Shown: piece by piece, positions 1 through 8,927 of the stretch
How positions within the stretch are numbered: position 1 is the stretch's first letter
How the letters are laid out: every line of letters starts with the position of its first letter
Assembly: GCF_001905665.1 (NCBI RefSeq)
Contig: NZ_LIVX01000005.1
Location: forward strand, 208,114-272,113
DNA: 64,000 nucleotides
Direction: 5' to 3'
From: Streptomyces sp. CB02261
Lineage (GTDB): Bacteria; Actinomycetota; Actinomycetes; Streptomycetales; Streptomycetaceae
Translations under genes and position numbers: made by a program
The notes under the pieces: model-generated
Database searches by the model: none
Told to the model about the DNA's origin: nothing
The model's input: only the letters and a program-made list of their open reading frames with translations

Positions 1-119
1 AGATCGTGCGCAAGGCCGGGATCATGGGGGTCGTCCTGACCGGCGGCGAGGTGCGGCCCGGCGACACCGTCCGCGCCGAGTTGCCCGAGGGGCCGCACCG
101 CCCGCTGGAAAAGGTCTGA
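1..119 (+). CDS. MOSC domain protein (C-terminal end only)
   Basis: Only the last 38 codons lie in the window, ending in TGA at 117-119. The reading frame gives a segment with VRKAGIMGVVLTGGEVRPGD followed by a short P-E-G-P-H tail. This matches the end of MOSC domains (molybdenum cofactor sulfurase C-terminal; YiiM-like proteins), where the G-G-E-V-R-P-G-D strand-turn is conserved. Such proteins bind or transfer sulfur or act on N-hydroxylated compounds with molybdoenzyme partners. The start and the catalytic cysteine lie outside the window, so which MOSC subgroup it belongs to cannot be told. It converges on the minus-strand hydrolase gene. Confidence 0.7.
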   Translation, partial: IVRKAGIMGVVLTGGEVRPGDTVRAELPEGPHRPLEKV

Positions 120-140
120 GCCCCGGACACGGGCGCCGGC

Positions 141-1517
141 TCACTCCGCCAGAGGGCAGGAGTTGACCAGGTCACCGCTCGTGGGCCGGACGATCGTACG
201 GTCGGCGGGCGGTGCCGTGCCGTCCTCGACCCAGCGCGTCAGCGCGTCGAACGCGGAGCGGTAGCAGGGCAGGATCGGACGCAGCCGGTCCGGATACGTG
301 TCGTACAGACCGTCGGTGTGCGTCCCGTCCTGCACCCGGTAGTACCGGTGCAGCCCGCCCCGGCCCCGTCCGTCGATCATGCGCGCGTAGCGGTCGGACC
401 CGGTGGAGACGGGCAGCAGGGTGTCCAGGTCGCCGTGGAGGGTGACGAGCGGCTTGCCGATCCGTCCGGTCAGCGCGACCTTCGCCACCGCGCGGTGCAC
501 GGACGCCGGACGGGAGGCGTAGTCGTACGAGGCGTCCGAGGCGCAGGGCGCGAAGATCTGCTCCACGGTCCCGCCGGCGCCGGAGCCGGGGCAGGCCGGG
601 TCGTAGGAGGGGTCGAACTCCGCCCGGAAGATCTTCTGGGTCAGTCCCCAGTACGCCTTCTCGTGGTAGGGCCACAGGAAGCGCGACCCCGGCGCGAAGC
701 CCGCCCCGATCATGTCCGCGTCGGAGGCCTGCCCGAGTGACCTGGCCACCGTCACGGGCAGGCTCGTCAGGAGCTGGGGGTCGCGCGCCGTCCACAGCGC
801 GCCCTCCCAGTCCACGCCGCCGTCGTACAGCTCGGGCCGGTTCTCCAGCTGCCAGCGCGTCAGATAGCCGCCGTTGGAGATCCCGGTCATGTACGTGCGC
901 TCCGGGGCGTGGCCGTAGCGCTGGCGCACGGCCCGCTTGGCCCCCCGCGTCAGCTCCGTCACCCGGCGGTTCCACTCGGCGACCGCGTCGCCCGGGCCCC
1001 GGCCGTCGGTGAAGAAGTCCGGCCCGGTGTTGCCCTTGTCGGTGGCGGCGTAGGCGAACCCCTGGGCCAGGACCTGGTCGGAGATGAGCGCGTCCGTGGA
1101 GTACTGGCGCCTGGTTCCCGGCGCGCCGGTGACGACCAGCCCGCCGTTCCAGCGGTCGGGCAGGCGGATGACGAACTGCGCGTCGTGGGCCCAGCCGTGG
1201 GTGGCGTTGAGGCGCGAGTCGTCGGGGAAGTACCCGTCGATCTGGACTCCCGGCACCCCCGAGGGGTTGCGGGTCCCCTTGGCGGCCAGGCCGGCCTGGT
1301 CCGCCAGGTCGGTGTACCGCGTGCCGGCGAGCCCGGCGGTCGTCAGGTCGTCCAGGCAGGCGGACCGCTGGTGCTCGGCGCCGGGTACGCGCAATCGATC
1401 CTGCCGGGCGCAGTGCCCGGCCGCCCGCTCCTCGGCCCCGGCGGGGCTCGCGGGCGCGAGGACGGTGACCCCGGTCAGGAGCGCGGCGAACAGGGAGACG
1501 CCTGGGAACAGGCGCAT
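141..1517 (-). CDS. secreted alpha/beta hydrolase (tannase/3-hydroxybutyrate oligomer hydrolase-like)
   Basis: The 458-aa product starts at the ATG at 1517, preceded by a GGAGG box 6 nt upstream; an upstream in-frame ATG at 1559 has no such site. Residues 1-28 form a Sec signal peptide (charged start, long hydrophobic core, ASPAGA before the likely cut), so the enzyme is exported. The nucleophile motif GISNGG is followed by a stretch rich in aromatic and acidic residues (LYDGGVDWEG). HGDLDTLLPV and DGTHTDGLYD would supply the acid and histidine of the triad. The G-x-S-N-G-G form and domain length resemble extracellular 3-hydroxybutyrate oligomer hydrolases and tannase/feruloyl esterase relatives. 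The substrate (ester of a polyphenol or of hydroxybutyrate) is not decided by the sequence. It is monocistronic. Confidence 0.7.
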   Translation of the reverse strand: MRLFPGVSLFAALLTGVTVLAPASPAGAEERAAGHCARQDRLRVPGAEHQRSACLDDLTTAGLAGTRYTDLADQAGLAAKGTRNPSGVPGVQIDGYFPDDSRLNATHGWAHDAQFVIRLPDRWNGGLVVTGAPGTRRQYSTDALISDQVLAQGFAYAATDKGNTGPDFFTDGRGPGDAVAEWNRRVTELTRGAKRAVRQRYGHAPERTYMTGISNGGYLTRWQLENRPELYDGGVDWEGALWTARDPQLLTSLPVTVARSLGQASDADMIGAGFAPGSRFLWPYHEKAYWGLTQKIFRAEFDPSYDPACPGSGAGGTVEQIFAPCASDASYDYASRPASVHRAVAKVALTGRIGKPLVTLHGDLDTLLPVSTGSDRYARMIDGRGRGGLHRYYRVQDGTHTDGLYDTYPDRLRPILPCYRSAFDALTRWVEDGTAPPADRTIVRPTSGDLVNSCPLAE

Positions 1518-1675
1518 GGTGGGCCTCCGAAGGGACGACGGAATGGGGTGCGGCGCCACATCCTGCGGCGAGCGCCCACCACCGGGCCATGGTCCGGGAC
1601 CACACCTCGGGCCGTCGTCCTATGGGGAGTCGTCGTGCGGAGTCGTTCCGCGGACTCCAGCCGTCGGAGGAGCGG

Positions 1676-2611
1676 TCAGGAAGGGCGTATCGCCATCGCG
1701 TCGAGCCCTTCGAGGAGCGCGGGCAGCCGTGCGCCCCGAGCCACCGGGAGCACCTCGCCCGGCAGTTCGTCGAGCAGTACGAAGGCCATGTCGTCGGCCC
1801 GGGCCACGAGCGACCATCCGGGGCCGTCCGCGCGCAGCGTCCGCACGCCCCCCTCCGCACCGGCGACGGACCGCACCCGCCCGACCGGCGGCGGTTCCAC
1901 CAGATACCCCCGGAGCGCGTCGAGCGCCTCCCGGACGCCGTCGTACGGGTCAGGGACGGCCCTGTCCGGGGCCGTGGCCGCACTCGGAGCCGTGGCCGCA
2001 CTCGGCGTCACGGCCGCACCCGGAGCCGCGGTCGCACCCTCGGCGCGGCCGGGGACCGTGCCGGCGGCCGGACCCGCGGGCTGCTCCCCGGGCGGGGGAC
2101 CGTCGGACACCTGGGCCCGCCACGTCGCCCACTGGAGGGCCACCTCGTCGGCGCCGAGGCGGCGCTGGGCCGGACCCCACTCGTCCTCGGCGGGCGGCAC
2201 CAGCGGGGCGGGATCGCCCTCCTCCGGTTCGGGATCGTGCGGAGCCGGTACTCCCGGGGCACGGGTCGCCACGGCCAGCGGCCAGCCCGGCAGCCCGGTC
2301 ACCACCGTGTGCTCGGCGGGCGAGAGGTCGTAGGCCATGCCGCAGTCCCAGGAGGAGATGGCCACCGCGACCAGCGACACGTCGTCGACCACGACCGTCC
2401 AGCGTGCCCCGAGCCCGTCCTGGCCGAAGACCAGCCCGTATCCCTCCTCGTACGGTTCGAGCCCGAGCGCCGCGCAGGCCGCCGGGTAGTCGTCACCGAG
2501 CACGCTCGGGAAGCGCGCGGGCGTGAGCAGCGCCGCCGTCAGCACGAACAGCGCGTCGGCGTCGGCGTCGCCGACGGCCTCGGCCTCGGCGATCGGGTCC
2601 GTCCCAGCCAC
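1676..2611 (-). CDS. conserved hypothetical protein
   Basis: The product has 311 aa from the GTG at 2611, which has GGGGAGG 6 nt upstream; an ATG at 2644 is in frame but lacks a ribosome site. There is no signal peptide or membrane segment. Residues roughly 20-130 form an alpha/beta domain with an acidic W-D-C-G-M-A-Y-D turn. A low-complexity Ala/Pro/Thr linker follows, coded by 18-bp repeats at about 1981-2052. The C-terminal 90 residues again show a W-S-L-V-A-R-A-D-D-M-A strand pattern like that of the first half, so the protein may be two related domains joined by a linker. I do not recognise the family. It is read alone, convergent with nothing close. Confidence 0.55.
   Translation of the reverse strand: MAGTDPIAEAEAVGDADADALFVLTAALLTPARFPSVLGDDYPAACAALGLEPYEEGYGLVFGQDGLGARWTVVVDDVSLVAVAISSWDCGMAYDLSPAEHTVVTGLPGWPLAVATRAPGVPAPHDPEPEEGDPAPLVPPAEDEWGPAQRRLGADEVALQWATWRAQVSDGPPPGEQPAGPAAGTVPGRAEGATAAPGAAVTPSAATAPSAATAPDRAVPDPYDGVREALDALRGYLVEPPPVGRVRSVAGAEGGVRTLRADGPGWSLVARADDMAFVLLDELPGEVLPVARGARLPALLEGLDAMAIRPS
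1981..2052. repeat. 18-bp tandem repeat inside a gene
   Basis: Three clear and one degenerate copy of an 18-bp unit (first copy CACTCGGAGCCGTGGCCG at 1981-1998) lie head to tail. They code the Ala/Thr/Pro/Ser linker of the minus-strand hypothetical protein. The unit length is a multiple of three, so copy-number change would keep the frame. Confidence 0.6.
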
Positions 2612-2762
2612 GCTTGCCTCCCCATCCGGTTGTCGGCGCACCATAACCAGTCAGGAGGGACACCTGTCCATAGCTCGGCGCCGTGACCTGCGTCGCCGTG
2701 CGGACGTCCCGGTGCGGGCTCCCCACCCCGGCACCATGATCCGCGTCACCGGACGGACGCCC

Positions 2763-2804
2763 CCGTGCCCGCCCCCCCTGCCGTCGACAGGGGAGCGGGC
2801 ACGG
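2763..2804 (-). terminator. terminator hairpin of the Hsp90/TPR operon
   Basis: CCGTGCCCGC...CCCCTG and CAGGGG.GCGGGCACGG form a stem of about 17 pairs with one mismatch and a loop of about 7 nt. It lies 38 bp beyond the stop of the TPR gene on the minus strand, the right place to end that operon. There is no T-run, as is usual in Streptomyces. Confidence 0.6.
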
Positions 2805-2841
2805 CGGTGTCACCGGGACCCGTGACGCCGAGGGAGCGGCC

Positions 2842-5823
2842 TCACTCGTCGCGCAGCCTGGCCGCCAGGGCGATCAGCGGCTCCGCCTCCTCGGTGCGGT
2901 CCATGGCGGTCAGGCGGGAGATCGCCGAGCCGAGGCGCCTCAGGGCGGGCGCGACGCGTTCCAGGAAGATGCCCTCCACGGCACCCGCGAACCGGACGCA
3001 CTCGGCCCACTCGCCGACGCGCTCGTCCTCCGGCCCCGGCTCGCCGAGCAGCCCGAGCGCCTTCTCCAGGGCGGCGAGGGCGTCCTCGTGCTCACCGCCG
3101 AGGGCGTTCACCCGTCCGAACTCGTAGGCGAGGGCGGTGTCCAGGGAACGGTCCTCGCCCTCGTACGCGGCGGCACGGGCCTCGTCGGCGACCCTGGAGG
3201 CGTCGGCGAGGAAGCCGAGGGCGCCCGGCAGGCCGTCGGGGCCCTGCTGCTGGGTCTGGAGGCGGGCCAGTTCGCGCAGGCAGCTGCTGAGCTGCCCGTA
3301 GCGCGGGGCCAGGGCGTGGGCGGCGAGTGCCTGGTCCACGGCACTTCGGGCCCGGTCGAAGTCGCCGGACTCGCCCAGGAGCGTGGCCGTCTCGGCGGCG
3401 ATCATGGCGTGGCTCCCCGGGTCGTCGTCCCAGCCGGCCGACTCGGCCGCGAGCGCGACGAACTCCGCCGTGGCGGCCTTGAGGTCCTCCCCGGCGTACA
3501 GCGCGCGGGCGCGGGTCAGACGCAGCTGGGCGACGAGCCGGTCGTTCAGCTCCCCCGAGGCCACGTCCGGTTCGGCCAGGAGCGAGTCGAGCAGGGCGAT
3601 GCAGTCCTCGATCCGGCCCAGGTCCAGGCTGAGCTGGGCCGCGCCGCTGTACGAGCAGAACGCGTCCGTCCGGTCGCCGCGGCGCAGGCCCAGCTCGGCG
3701 GAGCGCGTCAGATGCCGCAGTGCCTCGTCCGTGCGGCCGAGGCGCATGCAGGCCTCGGCAAGGTCACTGTGGAGGCGGGCGGAGTCGACCGAGTCGGCCG
3801 GCCAGCCGGCGGCCAGCCGCAGGGCCTCGGACAGATCCGCGTACGCGGCCTCGGCGTCCCGCAGACCGAGCTGGAGCCGGCCGCGCAGCCCGAGCGTGCG
3901 CGGCAGGTGCCAGGCGGGGCCGTGCGTCCTCAGCCGGTCGAGCAGGGCGTCGGTCTCGGTGACCGCGCCGGCCAGGTCCCCGGACATCGCGTGCGTGCTG
4001 GCGCGCAGCAGCAGGGCGTTCGACACCTGCCCCACGATGTCGTGCCGGGTGGCGAAGGCGTGGAGCAGCTCCGCCTCGGCGAAGACCGGAGCGACGTGCT
4101 CGTCGCTCCCCGACGTCTGCAGGCGCAGGCCGAGCGCGGTGACCCGCATGCGCAGCAGACGGGCCTCCTGGTGCGGGGCGAGGCCGGGCGTCTCCTCGTG
4201 CAGACGGACCAGGGCCTCGTGGGCCGCGGTGAACACGTCCGCCTTCGCCCCCGGTCCGTGGGTGCACTCCGCGCCCTCTTCCGGGCGCTCCTCGGCACCC
4301 TTCTCCGCGGCGGTCTCGGCGGCCGTCTCGGCGGCGGCGAGCAGGGCGGCGGCGCGCTCGACGGCCGCGTCCCCCAGCTCCCCGGCGTCCTCGTACAGGC
4401 CCGCGGCCTCCTCGTACAGGGCGGCGGCGAGCTCGCGCTCGTCGTCGCCCAGCCGGCTCGACTCGTCGGCCAGCAGATCGGCACGCAGCCGTACCAGCGG
4501 GCCGACGGCCGGGTCGTCGGGGTGGACGTAGTCGCGGCTGGTCACCAGGGCGCGCAGCCGGGCCCAGCAGGCCTGCGCGTCCGGGTGCCCCTGCGCGTCC
4601 AGGGCTCGTGCCCGGACGATGAGTTCGGGCAGCGGCTCGGGCTCGGCCGCGGCCGGGCGCGGCGCGGGCGCGGCGACCGGGGCGGCCGACGCCACGTCGT
4701 CGAGACCGCGGCTGCGCAGGGTCAGTTCCAGGGCGTCCAGGAGCGGGGCACGGTCGAGGCGGGCCCTGCGGCGGTCGGTGTGGGCCGTGGTCCCGTTCCG
4801 CGCGTCGAAGCGGGCGGCGAGGTCGTCGGCGCGGGCCCCCGCCTCGGCGCGCAGGCCGGCCACCGTCCAGGCGCGGCCCGCGAACCCGGCGGTGGGAAGC
4901 TCGCCGTGGCCGAGGGCCTCGACGCGCCGCAGCAGGACGCCGACGCCGGTGAGGAAGTCGAGCTGGTCCAGCGGGGAGTCGACCTCGTCGAACAGGTTCC
5001 GGTTCTCCGCGAGCAGCTCCAGACCGCGCGCCTCGTTGCCGGTCAGGGCGCAGAACTCCAGGTGCCGGCCGACCTCCCCGGACATCGAGGGGTTGCGCCG
5101 GCAGGCCCGGTACCCGGCGAGGTGCAGCTCCCGGGCCCGGTCGGCGCCTCCGGCGCGCAGCAGGGGCAGCAGCGCGTACGAGACGGAACGGGCCGGCTCC
5201 TCCTGGCAGGACTCCTTCCCGGCCAGTACGGGCTCCCAGGTGCGCAGCGCCCGCGCCTCGTCGCCCGCCGCGAGGTGGTGGAGGGCGCGCTCGCAGATCT
5301 CGCAGGCCTCGCAGTCGCTCAGCCGGGTGCGGGTGCGGCCCGCCCACAGCTCGTAGGCGACGGTCGTGTCCTCACCGCGGTGGGCGGCGAGCTGGTACGC
5401 CTGACCGTAGTACGGCTGGAGGCCGAGACCGGCCTTCTCGTACCGCTCACGCATCTCGGTGAGCCACTGACGCAGGCTCGCCAGCGGGATCTCGGGCAGC
5501 GCGCGCAGGGCGTTGGCCACCCACTTGAACCGCCAGAACAACTGGTGGCGCATCCGCTCGTCGAAGACGTCGGGCTGCTCGTCGAAGAGGGTGAGCAGCC
5601 GGGCGAAGACGACGGGAGACTTCCGGGGCTCGGAGCCGTAGGTGTACGCCTCCTGGAGCTCGAACAGCGCCCGCGCGAGCGGGACGGGCTCCGCGAACTG
5701 CTCGGCGGCGTCGACCAGTTCCTCGGCGGTGACGGTGCGGGTACGGCCGTAGGGGCGCTCGTGGTTCTCCTGGAGCGCCTGGTACAGCTCGTCCGTGTTC
5801 TGGGGATGGGGTGCGCTGGGCAT
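2842..5823 (-). CDS. large tetratricopeptide-repeat protein coupled to the Hsp90-family gene
   Basis: The product has 993 aa. Its ATG at 5823 lies 2 nt after the stop codon of the Hsp90-family gene, with AAGGA 8 nt upstream, so translation is probably coupled; the longer frame reaching 6072 reads through that gene and is not real. Almost the whole chain is amphipathic helix pairs with TPR signatures such as LHSDLAEACMRLGRTDEALRHL, seen best after residue 550. No signal, membrane or enzymatic motif is seen. An unusual C171-x2-C174-x2-C177 cluster, with further cysteines near 206 and 241, could bind metal. TPR proteins scaffold other proteins, and Hsp90 co-chaperones are typically TPR proteins in eukaryotes; a client- or partner-binding role for this one is inference from the operon. 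Confidence 0.75.
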   Translation of the reverse strand: MPSAPHPQNTDELYQALQENHERPYGRTRTVTAEELVDAAEQFAEPVPLARALFELQEAYTYGSEPRKSPVVFARLLTLFDEQPDVFDERMRHQLFWRFKWVANALRALPEIPLASLRQWLTEMRERYEKAGLGLQPYYGQAYQLAAHRGEDTTVAYELWAGRTRTRLSDCEACEICERALHHLAAGDEARALRTWEPVLAGKESCQEEPARSVSYALLPLLRAGGADRARELHLAGYRACRRNPSMSGEVGRHLEFCALTGNEARGLELLAENRNLFDEVDSPLDQLDFLTGVGVLLRRVEALGHGELPTAGFAGRAWTVAGLRAEAGARADDLAARFDARNGTTAHTDRRRARLDRAPLLDALELTLRSRGLDDVASAAPVAAPAPRPAAAEPEPLPELIVRARALDAQGHPDAQACWARLRALVTSRDYVHPDDPAVGPLVRLRADLLADESSRLGDDERELAAALYEEAAGLYEDAGELGDAAVERAAALLAAAETAAETAAEKGAEERPEEGAECTHGPGAKADVFTAAHEALVRLHEETPGLAPHQEARLLRMRVTALGLRLQTSGSDEHVAPVFAEAELLHAFATRHDIVGQVSNALLLRASTHAMSGDLAGAVTETDALLDRLRTHGPAWHLPRTLGLRGRLQLGLRDAEAAYADLSEALRLAAGWPADSVDSARLHSDLAEACMRLGRTDEALRHLTRSAELGLRRGDRTDAFCSYSGAAQLSLDLGRIEDCIALLDSLLAEPDVASGELNDRLVAQLRLTRARALYAGEDLKAATAEFVALAAESAGWDDDPGSHAMIAAETATLLGESGDFDRARSAVDQALAAHALAPRYGQLSSCLRELARLQTQQQGPDGLPGALGFLADASRVADEARAAAYEGEDRSLDTALAYEFGRVNALGGEHEDALAALEKALGLLGEPGPEDERVGEWAECVRFAGAVEGIFLERVAPALRRLGSAISRLTAMDRTEEAEPLIALAARLRDE

Positions 5824-5825
5824 CG

Positions 5826-7709
5826 TCAGCTGTCCTTGCGGAGGGCGTGGGCGAGGAGGTCGAGGAAGGAGCGGTTGATGAGGCTCGACTCGGCGGGCCT
5901 GAGCGGACGCCGGGACAGCAGCGCGGCCTGCCCGTACAGGGCTTCGGCGCTGGTGCGGGCCAGTTCGGGCTCGTCGATGGCGACAGCGGTGCGGACCAGG
6001 GGGTTGAGCTGGTTGAGGATCAGCTGGGCCCGGGGGGCCTCCTGGCGGAGGGCGCCGAGGATGTCGCCCCACAGGCCGCCCTCCTGCTCACGGGCGAGCT
6101 GGGAGCGGGTGCGCTCGTGCCGTGCCTCCCGGCTGTCGACGAGGAGGGCGGGGGCGGAGGCGGGCTGGAAGGTGCGCAGCGCGACGTCGCAGTCGAAGAC
6201 GGCGAGGGCGTCGCGAGCCCGGGCGAGGTAGGCCGCGGCCGCCAGTTCCGTCTCCCGGTCGACGGGGTCCAGATGGGCGGTGAGGGTCGCGGGGTCGAGG
6301 TCGGCGACGTTGACCTCCGGCCGGACCTCGGGCAGCCGGTGGACCAGCTCGCGGTCGTAGGTGTAGCCGCCGTTGACGACGCCGAGCCCCGCCGCCGAGG
6401 CGATCGCGGCGACCTGCCGGAACTCCTCCACGCTCGACGTCACGAGCACCGTGCGGTGGGTGCGCGCGAACTCGTCGAGGGTGGTGTGCCCGTCGGTGGT
6501 CTCGAACGGCAGCCACGGCAGCAGCATCCGCAGGATCTCGTCGTCGTGCACCGCGAGCGACTTCACGGCCAGGTGGTGGGTCTGGAGGAAGCGGGCGAGC
6601 AGGTCGGGGTCGCTGGCGGCGGCCCGCGAGATCCACGCGCGCAGCCGCTCGGCGAGGGCGTCGCGCACGGCGGCGAGGGTGGCGTCCTCGTACAGGGACT
6701 CGCGGGACGCCGTCGGGCGCAGGCTCTCGGCGTCGATGACGCAGCGGACGAAGAACGCCCACTCGGGCAGGATCTCCTCGGCCTGCTCGGACAGCAGCAT
6801 GCCCTTGACGTGCACGCGGTGCCCGTGGCGGCGCCCGGCGGGCACCGCTTCGGGCAGCACGCACGCGATGCCCTTCAGACCGACGGCGGGCAGATCCAGC
6901 TCGATGGTGTCCAGGGGCGTGAAGCCGAAGACCTTCTCGCCGTACGCGGCCAGCGCGCGCGAGCGGGAGCCCGGGGTGGGAAACGTACGGGCCCAGGGCG
7001 CAGGCTCGGGGTTGACGGGCACGCCCGGGCCGCCCGAGCCGTCGTCGAAGGTCACCGGGTGGCGCAGCAGGGAGCCGAAGTGCCGGGCGAGCGCGTGCAC
7101 CTTCACCGGGCGGGTCCACTCGTCCGCGTCGGCGCGCGGCGTCAGGGTGACGGTCGTGCCGGGTCGGGGGCGGGCGGAAGCGGGCAGCGTGCGCACGGTG
7201 TAGCTGCCGTCACCTCGTCCGCGCCACTCGACCGCGGGTGCGTCGGGGGTCCGGGCGGAGCGGCTCAGGACGTGGATCTCGTCCGCGACCAGGAAGCAGG
7301 AGAGCAGTCCGATGCCGAACTGGCCGATGAAGTCGCCGCGCTGCTCCTCGATCCTTCCCCAGCCCCGGACGGGCTCGTCCGGGGAGCCGCCGGCGGCGCG
7401 CTTGCTGCTGCGGCCGATCGTGGCGAGGAAGGTGTGCACATCGGCCTCGGTGAGGCCGACGCCGTCGTCCTCGACGCGCACCACCGAGCCGTCGGCGTGC
7501 AGGCGGATGCCGAAGTCGTCGGCGGAGGCTCCCGGTTCGAGGGCGTGGCGTGCGGTCAGCGCGTCCACCGCGTTCTGCAGGAGTTCGCGCAGGTAGACGC
7601 GGGGGCTGGAGTAGAGGTGGTGGGAGAGGAGGTCGACGAGGCCGCGCAGATCCACCTGGAAGGTGCGGTCGGCGCCGTCCGGGTTCGGGGCGGTGTCGGG
7701 CAGAGTCAT
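5826..7709 (-). CDS. Hsp90-family ATPase (divergent HtpG-like)
   Basis: The 627-aa chain has the full Hsp90 layout. The N-terminal GHKL ATPase carries RELLQNAVDA (N46 the Mg-coordinating Asn), VEDDGVGLT near 79-87, the lid region with IGRSSKR, GQFGIG at 129-134, and a GTTVTLT strand. A middle domain follows with the catalytic-arginine loop of the SRE type (TASRESLYED), then a C-terminal part suited to dimerisation. Length equals that of HtpG, but the sequence is distant from it, and no C-terminal MEEVD peptide is present. This is one of the extra actinobacterial Hsp90-like proteins rather than canonical HtpG. It sits second in a three-gene operon, 81 bp after the helical-protein gene and 2 bp before the TPR gene. 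A folding or remodelling role is expected from the family; the client is unknown. Confidence 0.85.
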   Translation of the reverse strand: MTLPDTAPNPDGADRTFQVDLRGLVDLLSHHLYSSPRVYLRELLQNAVDALTARHALEPGASADDFGIRLHADGSVVRVEDDGVGLTEADVHTFLATIGRSSKRAAGGSPDEPVRGWGRIEEQRGDFIGQFGIGLLSCFLVADEIHVLSRSARTPDAPAVEWRGRGDGSYTVRTLPASARPRPGTTVTLTPRADADEWTRPVKVHALARHFGSLLRHPVTFDDGSGGPGVPVNPEPAPWARTFPTPGSRSRALAAYGEKVFGFTPLDTIELDLPAVGLKGIACVLPEAVPAGRRHGHRVHVKGMLLSEQAEEILPEWAFFVRCVIDAESLRPTASRESLYEDATLAAVRDALAERLRAWISRAAASDPDLLARFLQTHHLAVKSLAVHDDEILRMLLPWLPFETTDGHTTLDEFARTHRTVLVTSSVEEFRQVAAIASAAGLGVVNGGYTYDRELVHRLPEVRPEVNVADLDPATLTAHLDPVDRETELAAAAYLARARDALAVFDCDVALRTFQPASAPALLVDSREARHERTRSQLAREQEGGLWGDILGALRQEAPRAQLILNQLNPLVRTAVAIDEPELARTSAEALYGQAALLSRRPLRPAESSLINRSFLDLLAHALRKDS

Positions 7710-7790
7710 GGGGCAGTCCGGGGTGCGAGGAGCGGCGGGGTGCGTGCTGTGCGGGTACGGGGCGGCTCGGGCGCGGGGCCGGTGTCGCGC

Positions 7791-8774
7791 TCAGGCGCGA
7801 CGCTGCGCCTTCGCGAACTGCTTCTCCGGCTCCGCGAAGTAGGTCCAGGGCCAACTGGTGTAGGCACCGTCGAGCGCCTGGAAGACGCGGCGTACCGTGT
7901 GCCGCTCGTCCGCCAGGGACAGGGCCATGGCGAAGGTGTTGAAGTCGTGCTGCCAGCCGGGGGCCCGCTGATGGTCGGGATGGAGGATGCTGTGGTCGGC
8001 CGCCTTCCGCAGCTCGGTCCGGATCGCCGGGTCGTCGAGGCAGTCGCTCCGGTCCGACTCGACCCAGTTCTCGATGTGCGCCATGGCGATCACGCAGCCG
8101 AGCCGGTGCCCCTGCGGGGCACGGGCGAACGCGTCACGGGCGAACGCCATGGCCTCGCCGGGCTCACCGCCCCACCGGGGCTGCAACTGCGACAGCCACT
8201 CGAGGTGGGTCTCCAGGTCCAGCGGGTCGCGGCGCAGGGCGGCGTCGAGCCGGGTCTCGTTGACGGCGGAGCCCAGCGACATGCCGCGGCCGGAGGTGAG
8301 GAGACGGCGCCACGGCGTGACCCACTCGGGCCGCAGCTCGGCGGCCTCGAACAGCTGGTCCTCGGCGATCTCGAGCCGCTCGTGGAAGACCCGCCACTGC
8401 TCCTGCGTGACGTCCACGGCACGCGCGGCGGTACGGGCCTCCCAGCCCCAGGTGATGTGGCGCGCCCCGGAGATCAGCAGCGCGGTCGCCCGGTGCTCCT
8501 TGTCCCCCTCGACGGCCCGGCCGATCCAGTCCTGCACGCCGTCCATGTCGGCCAGTTCGCCCAGGACCTGGTGGTCACGGCCGAGATCGAAGGGGGCGAG
8601 CGCCGCCTTGACCGCCTCCCAGTCACCTGCGTCGGCCGCCTCCACCAGCGCGAGCACCCGCGTGTCGCCGAGTGCGCGCAGGGTGTACATCCCGTTCCTC
8701 CTGCGCGGGACGGAGAGGGCGTGCGGATCCGCCGCCGATCTCTCCGCATCCCTGCCGAACAACTTGCCGAACAT
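7791..8774 (-). CDS. conserved helical protein, first gene of the Hsp90/TPR operon
   Basis: The product has 327 aa. The ATG at 8774 is preceded by GGGGAGGG at a 7-nt spacing. After a basic, Ser/Pro-containing start, the chain is almost wholly alpha-helical, with repeated W/L/A patterns (for example GDWEAVKAALAPFDLG and LEWLSQLQPRWGG) that look like degenerate solenoid or TPR-like pairs. No signal peptide, membrane helix or catalytic motif is visible. It lies 81 bp before the Hsp90-family gene, with no terminator between, so the two are probably cotranscribed. I do not recognise a named family. The operon context suggests an adaptor or substrate-binding partner of the chaperone; this is inference only. 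Confidence 0.6.
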   Translation of the reverse strand: MFGKLFGRDAERSAADPHALSVPRRRNGMYTLRALGDTRVLALVEAADAGDWEAVKAALAPFDLGRDHQVLGELADMDGVQDWIGRAVEGDKEHRATALLISGARHITWGWEARTAARAVDVTQEQWRVFHERLEIAEDQLFEAAELRPEWVTPWRRLLTSGRGMSLGSAVNETRLDAALRRDPLDLETHLEWLSQLQPRWGGEPGEAMAFARDAFARAPQGHRLGCVIAMAHIENWVESDRSDCLDDPAIRTELRKAADHSILHPDHQRAPGWQHDFNTFAMALSLADERHTVRRVFQALDGAYTSWPWTYFAEPEKQFAKAQRRA

Positions 8775-8927
8775 CGCCGCGCCCTCCCCAGGCCCCGTGT
8801 ATGAGTCCGGTGCAGCATAAGCGGGGCCACCGACACCGCTTCCACCGGGTTTTCACCGGGGCTTCACGCGAAGGGCGCCCGTGACGGGGCGACGCCGCAA
8901 CTGTCCGCACGGACGGCGGGGCGCAGG

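Noticed and set aside
3088..6231. A 1047-codon plus-strand frame opposite the TPR and Hsp90 genes
   Set aside because: Its product is Gly/Arg/Val-rich low complexity with no domain, as expected of a shadow frame opposite G/C-rich coding sequence; the minus-strand TPR and Hsp90 frames explain the region.
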